Source: Epiperipatus broadwayi
Taxonomy: Eukaryota; Onychophora; Udeonychophora; Euonychophora; Peripatidae
NCBI GenBank assembly: GCA_028023455.1
Contig: JAQFVV010006270.1
Span: 5,358,834 to 5,422,833 of the forward strand
Length of the DNA: 64,000 nt
Direction: 5' to 3'
The notes beneath the pieces are model-generated. The model searched no databases and was not told where the DNA came from. It saw nothing but the letters and a program-made list of their open reading frames with translations. Positions 45,970-57,514 of the stretch are shown here, piece after piece. Position numbers and translations under genes: made by a program. Within the stretch, counting starts at the first letter, position 1. Each line of letters begins with the position of its first letter.

Positions 45970-46470
45970 TTAATAAACATTGTTATAATTTAAACCTAAA
46001 TCGAAAACTTTGCGTGCGAAAATAGATTGCTTAACAACTCGAAAGATAAACTAACACTGGCTCAAACACCTCAAGCCGTTTATAATAATGCATGTACTCA
46101 TGCAAATTGTAGAGCCTCATATTATGGGGAAACCAAGGCAGCAATAGAAACCAGATTACTACAACACAAACATGCATACATCAAAGCTCAGTCAGATCCA
46201 TCACGTTATTCCATTTTTGCACTTCATCCGAAGATAACAGGACACCAGTGTGAACCACAAGGGGTCAACCTGGTCTGCAAAGAAAGGCATGACATAAAAA
46301 GAAAAGTTTGCCACGCCATCAACCGCAAGGACACATGCTTTGCAATCTTAAAGAAATGGAGTAATTAACCTTTGAACTTTGCATAATTTGCATATAATTA
46401 CTTCACTCGGAGCTATGAAGATGAGAGCACGTCTCTTGAAAGCCCTTGCAGAGTAATATAATTTTATTTT
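45970..46470 (+). pseudogene. Penelope-like element 3' fragment, GIY-YIG domain
   Basis: The frame 46027-46368, open further upstream, reads NNACTHANCRASYYGETKAA, then IETRLLQHKHA, and ends with a conserved-looking CHAINRKDTCFAILKKW. The paired Cys, YYGET and the following R..QH fit the GIY-YIG endonuclease at the C-terminus of PLE proteins. Upstream RT is missing. Just after the stop, 46411-46450 has an HHR-like block (GATGA, AGAG/CTCT stem, GAAA), the location where PLEs carry hammerheads. A different family from the PLE at 48-51 kb. Confidence 0.75.
46411..46450 (+). ncRNA. Degenerate hammerhead-like motif downstream of PLE ORF
   Basis: 'agctatgaagatgagagcac' + 'gtctcttgaaagccc': GATGA in place of CUGAUGA, a 4-bp stem AGAG/CTCT and GAAA. 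Core bases C3 and U4 are lost, so no activity is expected. Confidence 0.4.
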
Positions 46471-47263
46471 GTTTTTAAGTAAAAAGTAGCTTTGCGGTCA
46501 GGTGCACTAGCGCTCATATTATTTTACAAATATAAACATTGTTATTTATACTTCAGTAAATATTCATAAGAAAAGATCAACAGAATTAAGTATTTTTATT
46601 ATTGCAAATAAGGAGAAATTAAAACCACATTTATCACTAAGAAAAGATAATTCTAGGTTAATCTTTAAAGTAAGATAATTATTTTAATAAATGTCAGCAA
46701 TGATTAAATCATAGCCCCTAATTGAGAATTAAAATTTTTATTCTAGTGAAAGTAGGAAACTGAATTTTATATATATGTATAAATATTAATTTTCATTATT
46801 CATCTTTTGAATTATTGTTATCTGAACTCTAGCAATATAAATTTTTAAATATTATTTTTTAAAAAAAATACCTTCGAAGAAAGAAAATATGTATTTATTG
46901 TAGATTGTAGTAATTTATAGCAATACCAAAAATCTGACATATAAAATTACTGTAACTTTAAAGAGGAAGAGAGATTTATAATCATATTTAATCGAATTAA
47001 TAATGACATTTATGTAGAAGATAAATAGATAAATATATGTTTATAGAAACTGAAATGTTATAGAGAGAATTATTATTAGTTGTTTTTTTTAGTCTTTGAT
47101 GTTTTGAATTAATAAACGTTAATTTTGTTCAGTTTCTGTTAAATACTTGAGATTCAAAAAAAAAAAAAAAAGACTGTTACCTATTTAAATAAAAATGAGA
47201 AAAGTATTTTGAAATAAATGACATATGTATATTTATTTGCATCACTTTAATGAGAAATTCGAT
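46471..47263. other. AT-rich interval, nothing recognised
   Basis: No gene recognised. Confidence 0.45.
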
Positions 47264-47422
47264 AAAACTATATATATGATTTGAAATACAGGCATTCCTC
47301 CTGTATCTGGAGCTTGATTGTAAATATAGTGGATTTGAACACAGACTTTCAAGCACCCTTCAACTATCCATGCTATCTCATACCACTGATACACATGACC
47401 ACACACATGTAGAAAAGATAAA

Positions 47423-47479
47423 TAATAACCAATATACGTATTTCGTGCTGAACCAGCACTCATCAATTGGTCCAGATTA
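47423..47479 (-). ncRNA. Hammerhead ribozyme, family A, one core change
   Basis: Reverse complement: TAAT, ACCAA, TTGATGA (C3 changed to U), stem II GTGCT/AGCAC, GAAA, TACGTAT, A, TTGGT. The C3 change is expected to abolish or strongly reduce activity. Confidence 0.7.
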
Positions 47480-47536
47480 TTATCCCCCACACGTATATAA
47501 TCAGTACTCGGTTATATATATATGGGGGGGGGGGAT

Positions 47537-47597
47537 GATAATCTGGACCAGCTGATGAGTGCTGGTTCAGCACGAAATACATGTATTGGTGATTATC
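47537..47597 (+). ncRNA. Type I hammerhead ribozyme, family A
   Basis: GATAATCTGGACCAG (47537-47551), CTGATGA (47552-47558), stem II GTGCT/AGCAC with loop GGTTC (47559-47573), GAAA (47574-47577), TACATGTA, TTGGT (47586-47590), GATTATC (47591-47597). Core intact; stem II has five perfect pairs and the distal part of stem I (GATAATC/GATTATC) seven. Stem III (TACATGT) is weaker than in the 22.4 kb copy. Confidence 0.8.
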
Positions 47598-47708
47598 TTT
47601 TCTACATGTGTGTGGGCATGTGTATCAGTGATATGACGTAGTATGAATAGTTGGAGGGTGCTTGAAAGTCTGTGTTCAAATCCCCTATATTTACAAAACT
47701 ATATATAT

Positions 47709-48159
47709 ATAAAAGCATAGAATTTTACTGGAAGATTTATATATTCACTTATTATTAGGCAAAATAATTTTTATAACTGAATTATAGACTCAAGCTCAAG
47801 TATATAGATTAGATGTACTAAGTACTTGAACTCCTCATATTATTTGTTCTTTTCATATTCCTTTAAACCTATGCTGCTGTCACTCAGTTCACAAATTTGC
47901 TGAGATTATCTTTGTTTGAATTTGCTGAGTTTTTGTGTAACAGCTTTACAGTATCCAAGTCTTTTTTAATAAACTAATTCATATTTGGACTACAATTAAA
48001 ATTCACTCCATCTCTATCTCGAGGCAAATTACAGAAATTTTATACAACTGATTTTTGCATAGATTTAATAGTTTAGAGCCAACTATCTAAACATTTCATT
48101 TGTCAAGAGAAAATCATTTAATTAATCTTAAAATTCATATGCTTTTGCTTATAACTGTG
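47709..48159. other. AT-rich interval, nothing recognised
   Basis: No gene recognised. Confidence 0.45.
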
Positions 48160-48312
48160 AAACCAATATACAGTTGACACTTGATATATATATATGTAAT
48201 TATATAACTGAATATTTGTAAATACAGTAACTTAATAATTAAAAAATATTTTATCCACTTAGGAGTGCTTTCGATTATCCCAGTAATCTGTTTCAACTAA
48301 AGCTTTGAAATG

Positions 48313-50476
48313 CTAACTTTCCCACAATTCCGTGATCTTAACGTTTGCTGCTTGCCTGTTAATCAATTCATATTTATATTTGTTTATTAGCATAGCTTCC
48401 TTAATTTTTCTTTTGTTGTTATTTTTTTCAATTTGCAATATTTTTGCACTGTTAAAATTGAAGTCAAAACCATAAATACATGATTTATTATGGTCGTAAA
48501 AAACAGATGCTGAAATATTATTATCTACTATGCAATTTTCTTTTAATTTCTGAACACGTTTTAATAATAGCAAGTGTTCTTTAGTTCTTTTTTCCAACGT
48601 ACATCTAGATTCACCTATATATCCATCACCACACCTACATATCCATTTATATATGACACAATTTTTATTTATAAACGAGGTTTTATCTTTGGAGTTATTT
48701 ATTAATTTGTTTAATGTAGGAGGTGTGTAAAATGCAACGTCACATATATCTTTATAAATTTTCCTTATAAACTTTACTTGATAATTTGAAATATATGGGA
48801 TTGATATCCATATTTTTTTATTAGCAGGAGAATCAATATTATTATTAAGATTTTTATTTTTATATTTTATATTAAAATCTCTAATAACATTATATATGTG
48901 ATTATAACTGTAGCCAACATTTAACAATTCATTTGAATATATTTCAATATTTTTGCCTTTATCTGATGAATATTTGCAAAGACTATTATTTCTAAATAAA
49001 AAGGACTTCAAACCTGCCATTTTGTGTGACATTGGCACTTTTGATTTATATGGAATATAACCTCTTTTTACTATAGGTTTAATGGTCATACAGTAATCCA
49101 GCATGCATTGATTTCTAGTTATTTTAAGATCAAGAAACTGAACGCACATTAAATCTTCATCTGTTTTTATCCATCTTAGGCCTTTCAAACAATTTAATTC
49201 CTTAAATAACTCATTAATTGTATTTGGTTTACCACATACAAAAACATCATCAACATATCGATAATATGCAGTAATATTTTTTTGATAATATTCATTTTTC
49301 AAAATATTTTCTTCATATGTAGAAATTATAAAATTACATATTTGAGCAACAGTAGGTAATCCCATCGGCCATCCGTTACACATTTTATAAAAATCCTTAT
49401 TAAAAACTGCATAAATATTTTTATCAATAAAATTTAATGTTTCAATTATAAACTTTATTATTTTCACTTTAACATTTTTTAAACTTAATGCATTGGAAAT
49501 AATTTCGATAGATGCCAATCGATCAATTGATCCATACATTTCACTAACATCTAGAGTACATATAACGTCATTAACATCGATCTTAACGTTATGAATTTTA
49601 TTAACAAAATCAAATGAAGAACTTATTGTATATTTACCAAAACCAAGAATTTCTTGTAGCATTTTCTCAATTAAACAACAAGTTTCATAATAAAACGCCC
49701 CTCCAAAATCAATCATTAAACGTAATGGTTCGTTTTCTTTATGCAGTTTTATATTTGAAAAAATCTTAGGACATATTGCAGCAGAAGGGTAAATTTTATA
49801 ATAAGTACTGTTATCAATCGCTTTATTTTTGGCTTTTTTAAAAATGTTATTAATAAATTGAATACGTAAGTTTTCTATATTTACTTTATCAACTTTTATA
49901 AAGTTAAGATTTTTCATTTGAGTAATGACTTTGTCTTCATAATCACATTTTAATAACAAACACATCCTAAGGCCTTTGTCCTCTTTTATACAAATTAAAT
50001 TATTCGCAGATGTAAATTTTTTAAATTTATATATTTGTACGTTCCAATCGTAATCCGTTTTAGAATTAAACTTTTTTTCTTTTACTTTTTTTACTAAATC
50101 ATTACAAATTTTTAAATCAGATTTAATTCTGCTTAATGAATTTTCAACTGAAGATTTTAATTCTAGATCACTGTCTTCCCACTGACCGCCAACATATTTT
50201 GCACCAAGATTTAATATATGTTTTTGTTGAAAATCGAGATCCATATTCGACAAATTAACGTAATTATCTTGAGATTGACTTTTAAGGCTCTTATAATACA
50301 AAAAGTTAATTTTTTTATCAAATTTCATACACATTTTTTCATAATATCGATTAAATAGCATTTGACAGTTACTTTTAAAATTAAACCAATCATCTCGGTT
50401 ATTCAAATCAATTAAACAATTTAAACTTTTTAAATATTGCCTTTTATCAAATATTAAACATTTATTTTCACATTTG
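48313..50476 (-). CDS. Penelope-like reverse transcriptase with GIY-YIG endonuclease, 5' end cut
   Basis: An uninterrupted frame with 697 residues from a TTG at 50406 (no upstream ATG; the frame stays open to the junction at 50476). The first ATG is residue 15. RT motifs: TLDVSEMYG (284-292, motif A), NGWPMG (344-349, motif B) and YRYVDDVFV (382-390, catalytic YVDD), then VQFLDLKIT (422-430). C-terminal GIY-YIG endonuclease: VIYKW (584-588) with V for the usual G, GYIGES (595-600), EKRTKEH with the catalytic-type Arg, E670 and a later Asn. PLE proteins use the endonuclease to nick DNA and the RT to copy their RNA. Length and lack of stops suggest a recent insertion, but the missing start and 5' region make this copy doubtful as an active element. 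Confidence 0.88.
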
Positions 50477-50496
50477 CAGTTATAATCACATATATA

Positions 50497-51074
50497 ATGT
50501 TATTAGAGATTTTAATATAAAATATAAAAATAAAAATCTTAATAATAATATTGATTCTTCTGCTAATAAAAAAATATGGATATCAATCCCATATATTTCA
50601 AATTATCAAGTAAAGTTTATAAGGAAAATTTATAAAGATATATGTGACGTTGCATTTTACACACCTCCTACATTAAACAAATTAATAAATAACTCCAAAG
50701 ATAAAACCTCGTTTATAAATAAAAATTGTGTCATATATAAATGGATATGTAGGTGTGGTGATGGATATATAGGTGAATCTAGATGTACGTTGGAAAAAAG
50801 AACTAAAGAACACTTGCTATTATTAAAATGTGTTCAGAAATTAAAAGAAAATTGCATAGTAGATAATAATATTTCAGCATCTGTTTTTTATGACCATAAT
50901 AAATCATGTATTTATGGTTTTGACTTCAATTTTAACAGTGCAAAAATATTGCAAATTGAAAAAAATAACAACAAAAGAAAAATTAAGGAAGCTATGCTAA
51001 TAAACAAATATAAATATGAATTGATTAACAGGCAAGCAGCAAACGTTAAGATCACGGAATTGTGGGAAAGTTAG
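50497..51074 (+). pseudogene. Inverted partial PLE ORF (C-terminal third)
   Basis: Repeats residues from about 507 to the end of the minus-strand protein (VIRDFNIKYKNKN through GYIGES to ITELWES), with few changes (for example KRVQK to KCVQK). There is no RT core. It arose with the main copy and has no independent function. The frame is intact, consistent with youth. Confidence 0.85.
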
Positions 51075-51203
51075 CATTTCAAAGTTTTAGTTGAAACAGA
51101 TTACTGGGATAATCGAAAGCGCTCCTAAATGGATAAAATATTTTTTAATTTTTAAGTTACTGTATTTACAAATATTCACTTATATAATTACGTATATTGG
51201 TTT

Positions 51204-51893
51204 TAAAAATACAGACATCGAATCATAATATTATTACATATATATATAACCCATCGATTTTTAGCACTACAATTTTACAGATTTTGAGATGAGATCTTAA
51301 ATATAAATATGAAAACAAAAATGAGCACGCACACATATATTCTATTCTCAGAAAATCCAATTGCTTCGGGCATGTAAAAATAGGTATAAACTGATACATA
51401 TTAATAATCACATCAGCCATGTTCGTTTTCTATTTTAACAATCACACATTACTAAAAACATGTAGAGAAAATTTGCTTTGCTCACTTTCTTTAAACCAAC
51501 AGAAGGGATATTGCAGTCTTCTTTCATTTGATAGGCTTTAATCTATATACAGTGGAGTCTGTTATAAGGATGTAAAAGATTCTAGAAGTTTATACATTGA
51601 CATATATGTGTCTAGGATATTCCATTCCAGATCACAATCTAAAGCAAACATTTTAACAAGAAAAGTATAGCACAAACCTGTAAATGAAGTGTAAAAATAA
51701 TATAAAATCAAATTATTTAACTTTAAAAGCATAATAATTTTTGCCTAATGAGAACTTATCATAATTTTCAAAATAAAAATGTAAAAAAAATCTTATCTGT
51801 ATAAAAATATAAACAATTATTCTTAACCAAATTGAAATAATGTAATCTTCAATCACATTATTAAAATTGTTTTTTGTTTGATCTTTATTCTTT
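51204..51893. other. AT-rich interval, nothing recognised
   Basis: No gene recognised. Confidence 0.45.
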
Positions 51894-51907
51894 TTCTTTC
51901 TAACTTT

Positions 51908-52016
51908 TTTTTTTCATATGTCATAGCATCGGCCGGGACGCGAACCCACAACCGTCTGCAACCAACTACTTGCTTGCAAGGCAGCTGCGATGACCTCTCG
52001 GCTAACAACGCTTGAC
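51908..52016 (-). mobile_element. tRNA-like SINE (family T), long variant, with 14-bp TSD
   Basis: Reverse complement: gtcaagcgttgttagcc, gagaggtcatcgcagctgcc, ttgcaagcaagtagttgg, ttgcagacggttgtggg, ttcgcgtcccgg, ccgatgctatgacatatg and an A run. TSD ttctttctaacttt at 51894-51907 and 52017-52030. Very close to the copy at 2688. Confidence 0.95.
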
Positions 52017-52030
52017 TTCTTTCTAACTTT

Positions 52031-53049
52031 ATACATAAATTTGAAAAGCATAAACGATCTTTTCCTATTGAAAACTATAAATGAACTTTTAAAAGCGTAA
52101 AGAATATTAAGTACATAAAAAGCACATACAATATTCATTAATGTGAAAATGGTAGTGATATAATTCCCACACATTGCTGCAAAGAAAGAGTCTGAAACAT
52201 CTTGCGCTTATATATGATACATCAGCTAGTGATTTTAAGTATAACATTTATGTTTGGTAATGTAGCATTCCGTATTTAGCACTTATATTTTGACAGTTTT
52301 ACTAAAATTATTTCTCTTTTAAATGTCAGTGTTAATCAGCTTTTTAATGCTCTTTTTCAGGCCCATGGGTAAAATTATTATACTGAATTTTAAAAATAAT
52401 TTTCAGTGTTAAAATAAACAGATAAGCAAACTAAATTGATAACTAAACCCTCCCAAAATATGGCAGAGAATCTGCTACTCTGATGTTCATTTGTATCCAT
52501 GGTATATCTTGTAATTTTTTGGGGGGAGGGGGGGCACTTATGTAATTTGTTTGCAGTAACATGTTCGTTGTAGCAGATGATGCATATATAAACCACAATT
52601 TATTTAGTTAATTCTTTTCTCTCATTATTTAATAATCATAGAAAGTTAGATTTGAAAAGTTTTCATTAAATCACACTTAACATTAAAAATAAGCTTACTT
52701 ATTAGGATTATTTATGATTTGAGTTGTTAAAAATTTATATTTTTATAAAAGTGGATTTAAAATTTTAAAGTTTGTTGCTGTATGTTTGTTTTGTATATCA
52801 TATCAGGGTATCTGTGTTTTTGCTGAATTGATTTTTTTTTTCATCATTGTTATTTTTATTTATTTAATTAATATATATATATATATTATAAATAAAATAT
52901 TTTATTGTTTGGTAGTTCATAAGAAGTTCACATTTTGGAAGTGTCAGAACTAGAATTGATTCGAGGATCTTACTCCAGAGTTGGATGTTTTACTATACTG
53001 CACTAAATCACCTAGGGCATAGAGTAGTCACTCATAAATGATGATGGTC
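52031..53049. other. AT-rich interval with a possible tRNA-derived fragment
   Basis: On the minus strand about 53025-52930, 'taggtgatttagtgcagtat', 'catccaactctggagtaaga' and 'tcctcgaatcaattc' recall A box, anticodon arm and B box of a different tRNA-derived repeat. Weak. Nothing else is recognised. Confidence 0.35.
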
Positions 53050-53772
53050 ATTCCAACTCCAAAGAAAGAAATGGAAAAAAAAAAAACTGCTCTAGAAATA
53101 AGTTTTGCAATGATTTTACAAACCAATCAGTGAATCACAAATATGTCCACATATACAACATATTGTTCATTTTCCTGTTTGCTTGAGATTTTGCAATGCT
53201 GTCATTTAATTTCTTCAGCTAAAAACTTTTTTTTTTCTGAAATACGTCAACACCAAATCTCTAACGGTAGCTGTCCAGTGTATTATATTCTCTGCAATAC
53301 TTTCCCGATGGAAACAATTAACACTGTACTTCTTTGGAAGGTCTTTGAGATAACTTTTGTAACATAGAGATGTCTACCTCTCATGAAAACTATGCCCTTG
53401 TTCATCATAAAAAATCCTTTTAGAAAGTCTTGCATTTGTCATTTGTTTTACATATCGAATCCATTGGTGGTGCGATTTTACAATAGTGTTATTAGTATTA
53501 CCTCCAAGTTGAAGAACACATTGATTTTTATGATTTTGCCATTGTTTTTAATTTTACAGAGCATCCTTAAATTAAACTTTTCTAAAGCTTCTATCTTGCA
53601 CTGATAAGCAAAATAGCAGATCTCTATATAGCTAACTTACTCTTCTGGTAATTATTTCCCTGTAATGAAATACTTGTTAAAAGCAGCTGCATTATATTAG
53701 AGTCTATGCTATACTTCAATATCTAAGTCCACCTTTCTGCTTGCTTATAAAACTACCAAGGTATTGAAACTG

Positions 53773-53966
53773 CCAAACATCACATGATCGATCATAATTC
53801 TTTATGCTTACACTCCTCACTGATGAAAGCCACAAGCTGGAGACAAGTCTAGGGGTATTGGATGAATAAGCACTGAATAGGGATTTTATGCACAAACCTT
53901 CCTGCATCTGTTGATTACTTTGGCTTGCACTGAGTGTTGCTACTATATGGAGAGTATTTCCTCTCT
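53773..53966 (+). mobile_element. Hammerhead repeat family C, 194 bp, with TSD and empty site
   Basis: Flanked by gtattgaaactg (53761-53772) and gtatttaaactg (53967-53978). The homologous LINE-2 sequence at 34910-34945 runs straight through. Contains an HHR-like block (53811-53856) followed by 'attggatgaataagcac', 'tagggattttatgYacaaac', 'cttcctg', then 'ggcttgcact' and 'ctactatatggagag', shared with 5275-5380. Confidence 0.75.
53811..53856 (+). ncRNA. Hammerhead-like motif, family C, decayed
   Basis: CACTCCTCA, CTGATGA (53820-53826), a short stem AGC/GCT, GAGA in place of GAAA (53840-53843), CAAG-UC (minimal stem III, predicted cleavage after C53849), then TAGGGG pairing with CTCCTCA. One catalytic-pocket change (A14 to G) and a shortened stem II make activity unlikely. 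Similar to the family B ribozyme at 62556-62611. Confidence 0.6.
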
Positions 53967-56250
53967 GTATTTAAACTGGTTTACATTCTCAAGTTGGTAA
54001 CCATCCAATCTAATACTTGCTGAAGATATTTCATCAATCACCAACTGATAAAGAATATGAAGTATTTTAAACATTTATTATTAAATCAAAGTCTTCAAAT
54101 GTCATATGTAAAACATCGAACTGGTAAAAGTAGCAAAATCATCGGCATATTTTGGATTCCGAATCCAAATAGTGGAAGTTTTTGTTTTTGTTATTAATTG
54201 ATTTAAAATTTCACTATCAAACTTGTATGGCAGTTTGATCTCTCTTTCATTAAGCCACCTTATCGGCAGTTCCAAAAATAAGTATTATGAAACTTGAAAA
54301 CAATGTCGAAACAAGTACATGTCCTTGTTTAACACCAGTTTTCATTTCAAATACCCATATTTTTTACTTGTAGCAACAGACTATTTTATAATATAAATAA
54401 ATTTTATTGGATGACCAATTAATTTCAAATAATATTATAAATCAGTTTATTTAATTGGATCAAATGCACTTCAATAAAAGCAACATATAAATCGTGTTTT
54501 GTTCCTGACATAATTCTTGCATTTGCCTGACAACAAAAGCCATACATTGAGTCTCTGGTAACCATTTATTTATGTTGTAGTGGATATTAATGACATCTTA
54601 TGATAATTACTAAAATCTTATCTATTCCCTTCATTTTTAAAAATTGGAATAATAAAAGCACCTTTAGATCAAGTACATAACATCATGGGTCTATATATTT
54701 CTTTTTAAAAAAAAAAATTTTTGAAGTAAACACTGCCATTCCATTTTTTAACTTACATAGTCTTGTTTTGACTTTACTAAGCTGGATATCTTTGTTTAAA
54801 TATAAATGAATAGATAAAATGGAAATATCATTAAAAATCATCTCAATTCTTGTATCATTATTTAAAAAATTAAAATACTCCTTCCATCTATTCAAAATGT
54901 AATTATCATTATATAAGGTAGTGCTGTTATTTAGTAAGACTGTTCATTGCATCAGAATGGCCATGATCTCTGAATGTCTGTATCTTCTTTGAAGTTTTAA
55001 TCAATAATTCATTTTTAGACCTTCTTATCACTCATTGGACTTCTGTCTTCAGATCTCTATATTTATGAAGTTATATATTTAATTTATTACTGTTTCCCTT
55101 TATTCAAATTACTAATAATAAGTTCATTATCAGAAAACTAGTCATATTTTTTTTTTTTTTTTAGTGAACCCATGAATAGATCTGCTAGTATCCAAAACAC
55201 ATTCCATGCTTTAGTAATACAAGTCCTGATAATTGAAATTTAATAGATATAATGTATTCTTTTAAAGAATGAATGTCAATTTTTCTATAAATATGATTGG
55301 AATAATATCCCTGTTTTAATGCAATTATTTTAATCTTGAAACATACTAATCGTGATTTGCCCAACAATCTTTGCTTAAAAGTGATAATATAATGTGGATT
55401 TCTCTTGTATTCTCATTTCTAACCATAATATAATTATTTATTTTGAGTGTGAATGCGTCCATGTTCCTTTATAGCAGTTTTTCCGTCTAAACAGTGTTTG
55501 TGATAGTCGAGCCACTTGTAGCGCAAAAATTCAATAATAACAAACTGAATTTACAGCAGCAATATCATTATTTTTAAAAACTTAGCCCAAATCTACTATT
55601 TGTATCAACACTTGTATTAAAGTCTCCGAGAAGAAAAATGTGATCTTTTATTGGTGTTGCTATAATAATACTATCCAGCAAGGAATAAAAGTGTTCTTTT
55701 TCTAAAGCGCTAACAAAATGAGCGCTAATCTCATTGTGCAAGGCAAGTTTAAACACTATTAGCCTTTCACTGATGCAACAAAGAATTTCAAGAATAGAAA
55801 ATACTAAATTAGATTTTACTTACAGCAAGTCTAATACCAAGCATTCTCCTTTCATTGACTGATCTTTTCTAAAAAAAAAAAATCCTTGTAGCCATCGACT
55901 TGTACTACTTAACTTCTTTAACTGGAAGAATTTCACAAGAGCAGATGTATCAGTCTTACATTTTGGCAGCTCCTTAGCATCCAATGCAATCTTCTACCAC
56001 TATCACTGATGTTATTATTATTTCTACCACTGTAATAGGTAATCTACCAGACATGACAATCTAATACCAGACTGTGTGAGTCAGGCTATTTGGAAACCAA
56101 GTTTGCTAGACCTCATTTACTTTCATGGTAGGCAGGAGTATCCCTAAATAAAGCTGCCTAAACATATTATCTTTGCCAGCTGAAACTCAAATCATTACCT
56201 CAACATAGATCAGTTTACTAAGTCATTGCTTTCTTAATTCTCAAGGGGAT

Positions 56251-57164
56251 CAGAAATATTGTGCATATACTTAAATTCTATTATCACAGTTATTATAGTG
56301 AGATGATCTATGGCATGAGAGGCTCATGGCAATTGGGTCCTGCACTAAAGTTTATGAAGAAGGCAAAAAAAGAGACAAAAAAGACTATTGGAAGCAGGTT
56401 GGAGAACCAACATCCTATGTTGCAAGGCAACAAGAGCCTTTGGTTGGACCTTGTTTATTTGGTGTTTTTAGTAGTCTTTTATATCAGATCATCGTTTCAT
56501 AATGAACCATTTGTGGAGTCATCGGTAGTCTGAGCACAGCACCTGACATATATAACTAATAAATCATTGAAAAATTTTTTTGCATTTAAATAACTTAATT
56601 TTTCTATTAAATAAAAAAGTTTTTGTAGCATTATTTTTTTTATTTATTCATCTTTTTAATGAAATGTAAAATTGAGGATGTTTATTGTATTATAATAATA
56701 AAAAGGAGGTAAAAGATGGAATATTGTATACATGCTACTAAAGAAAGAATATAAATGTAGCTTCATGCTTTCTTAAATAAGTTATTGGTTTTATTTATAA
56801 TTTTATACTAATTGTATCAACTATTGGTTTTCAAATTTAAACTGCTAAAATAACTAGATTAAGAGTCATCAAATTTATCCCAAGAAAATAAGAAAAAATA
56901 TTTTCAAGAAAATTATTTGATCCAATCTAGAATATAAATAGAAATATATGTTTGTATGCAGAACTTAGTCTTCAAAATTATAACATTCATAATTATATTT
57001 CCAAATTTGTACTTTTCACCTTAGCTCAATCCTATTACAATTATCCATCAGAACAACCTCTCTCACTATGGATGCATTTTGTAACATCCCCTTCACTTTT
57101 TCAAATGAGCAAGACATACGTAGCACGTTATAATTTAAATTATATATAAATTTTTAGATATACT
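56251..57164. other. Non-coding interval, one unexplained frame
   Basis: A 90-residue frame (56261-56533) has no recognisable domain; its middle (SRLENQHPMLQGNKSLWLDL) is less AT-rich than the surroundings and may be part of an unrecognised repeat. Confidence 0.35.
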
Positions 57165-57245
57165 TCAAACTTCTATTCTATCACACCTGAAACATATGAT
57201 CAACGCCATGTGAAAAAGATAAATAATCCCCAAAATGTGCATTTT
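57165..57245 (-). repeat. Diverged fragment of hammerhead family A
   Basis: The reverse complement gives 'gaaaaatgcacattttgggg' + 'attatttatctttttcacat', equivalent to GAAATACGCATATTGGTG + ATTATTTATCTTTTCAACAT at 23118-23155. Only the 3' side of the ribozyme and its downstream sequence remain. Confidence 0.5.
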
Positions 57246-57514
57246 TCGAACACATATCTTTATCATTTGTTTAATATTGTATAGATAAAGAATTACTATA
57301 GTACTCCCAACTTTGACATCAACAATCTTGAACAAAATTATGATATTCATAATTATATGTTTGTATTTTTTTTAATCTACCAGATAAAACGATAATAATA
57401 CCATACTGCATAAAAAAATTAAAAATTCTTACTAGAAAATTCATCTCTCAAATGAAATAAAGCTGTGAGAAAAATTTAATCATTTGGTATGTGAACAGAT
57501 TATATAATGTATTA

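Larger units (their letters stand above)
47278..47694. mobile_element. Hammerhead repeat family A: head-to-head pair with 14-bp TSD
   Basis: The left arm (47320-47510, minus) and right arm (47515-47694, plus) are inverted copies. Each carries the HHR, the 'acatgtgtgtg' segment and the B-box-like gtgttcaaatcccc / ggatttgaacac. The whole is flanked by aaaactatatatat at 47264-47277 and 47695-47708. The TSD is AT-rich but 14 of 14 identical. Units here stop after the B box, shorter than the 465-base units at 23 kb. The centre contains a G10 run. Confidence 0.8.
48160..51203 (-). mobile_element. Penelope-like element with inverted partial copy
   Basis: A minus-strand PLE (48160-50476) faces a plus-strand partial copy of its own 3' third (50477-51203). 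The arms are nearly identical and share the outer end 'gtatattggttt' (near 48161-48171 as reverse complement, and 51192-51203). At the junction, 'cagttataatcacatata' (50478-50495) begins the right arm. Such inverted partial copies are a known trait of PLE insertions. No clear TSD could be fixed in the AT-rich flanks. Confidence 0.85.
53050..56250 (-). pseudogene. LINE-2, long but heavily decayed copy
   Basis: The 3' part (53090-53580) is shared with 16.9-17.3 kb and with 30.9-31.2 plus 34.6 kb. Frame 53907-53716 contains WQFQYLGSFISKQKGG, the RT thumb-region pattern FKYLGS. Frame 54895-54683 holds RWKEYFNFLN, the linker before RT. Frame 55756-55574 contains DHIFLLGDFNTSVDTNS, the endonuclease GDFN motif. 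The order endonuclease, RT, 3' end along the minus strand shows one element of about 3 kb with many stops. The clade cannot be assigned by eye. Confidence 0.75.
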
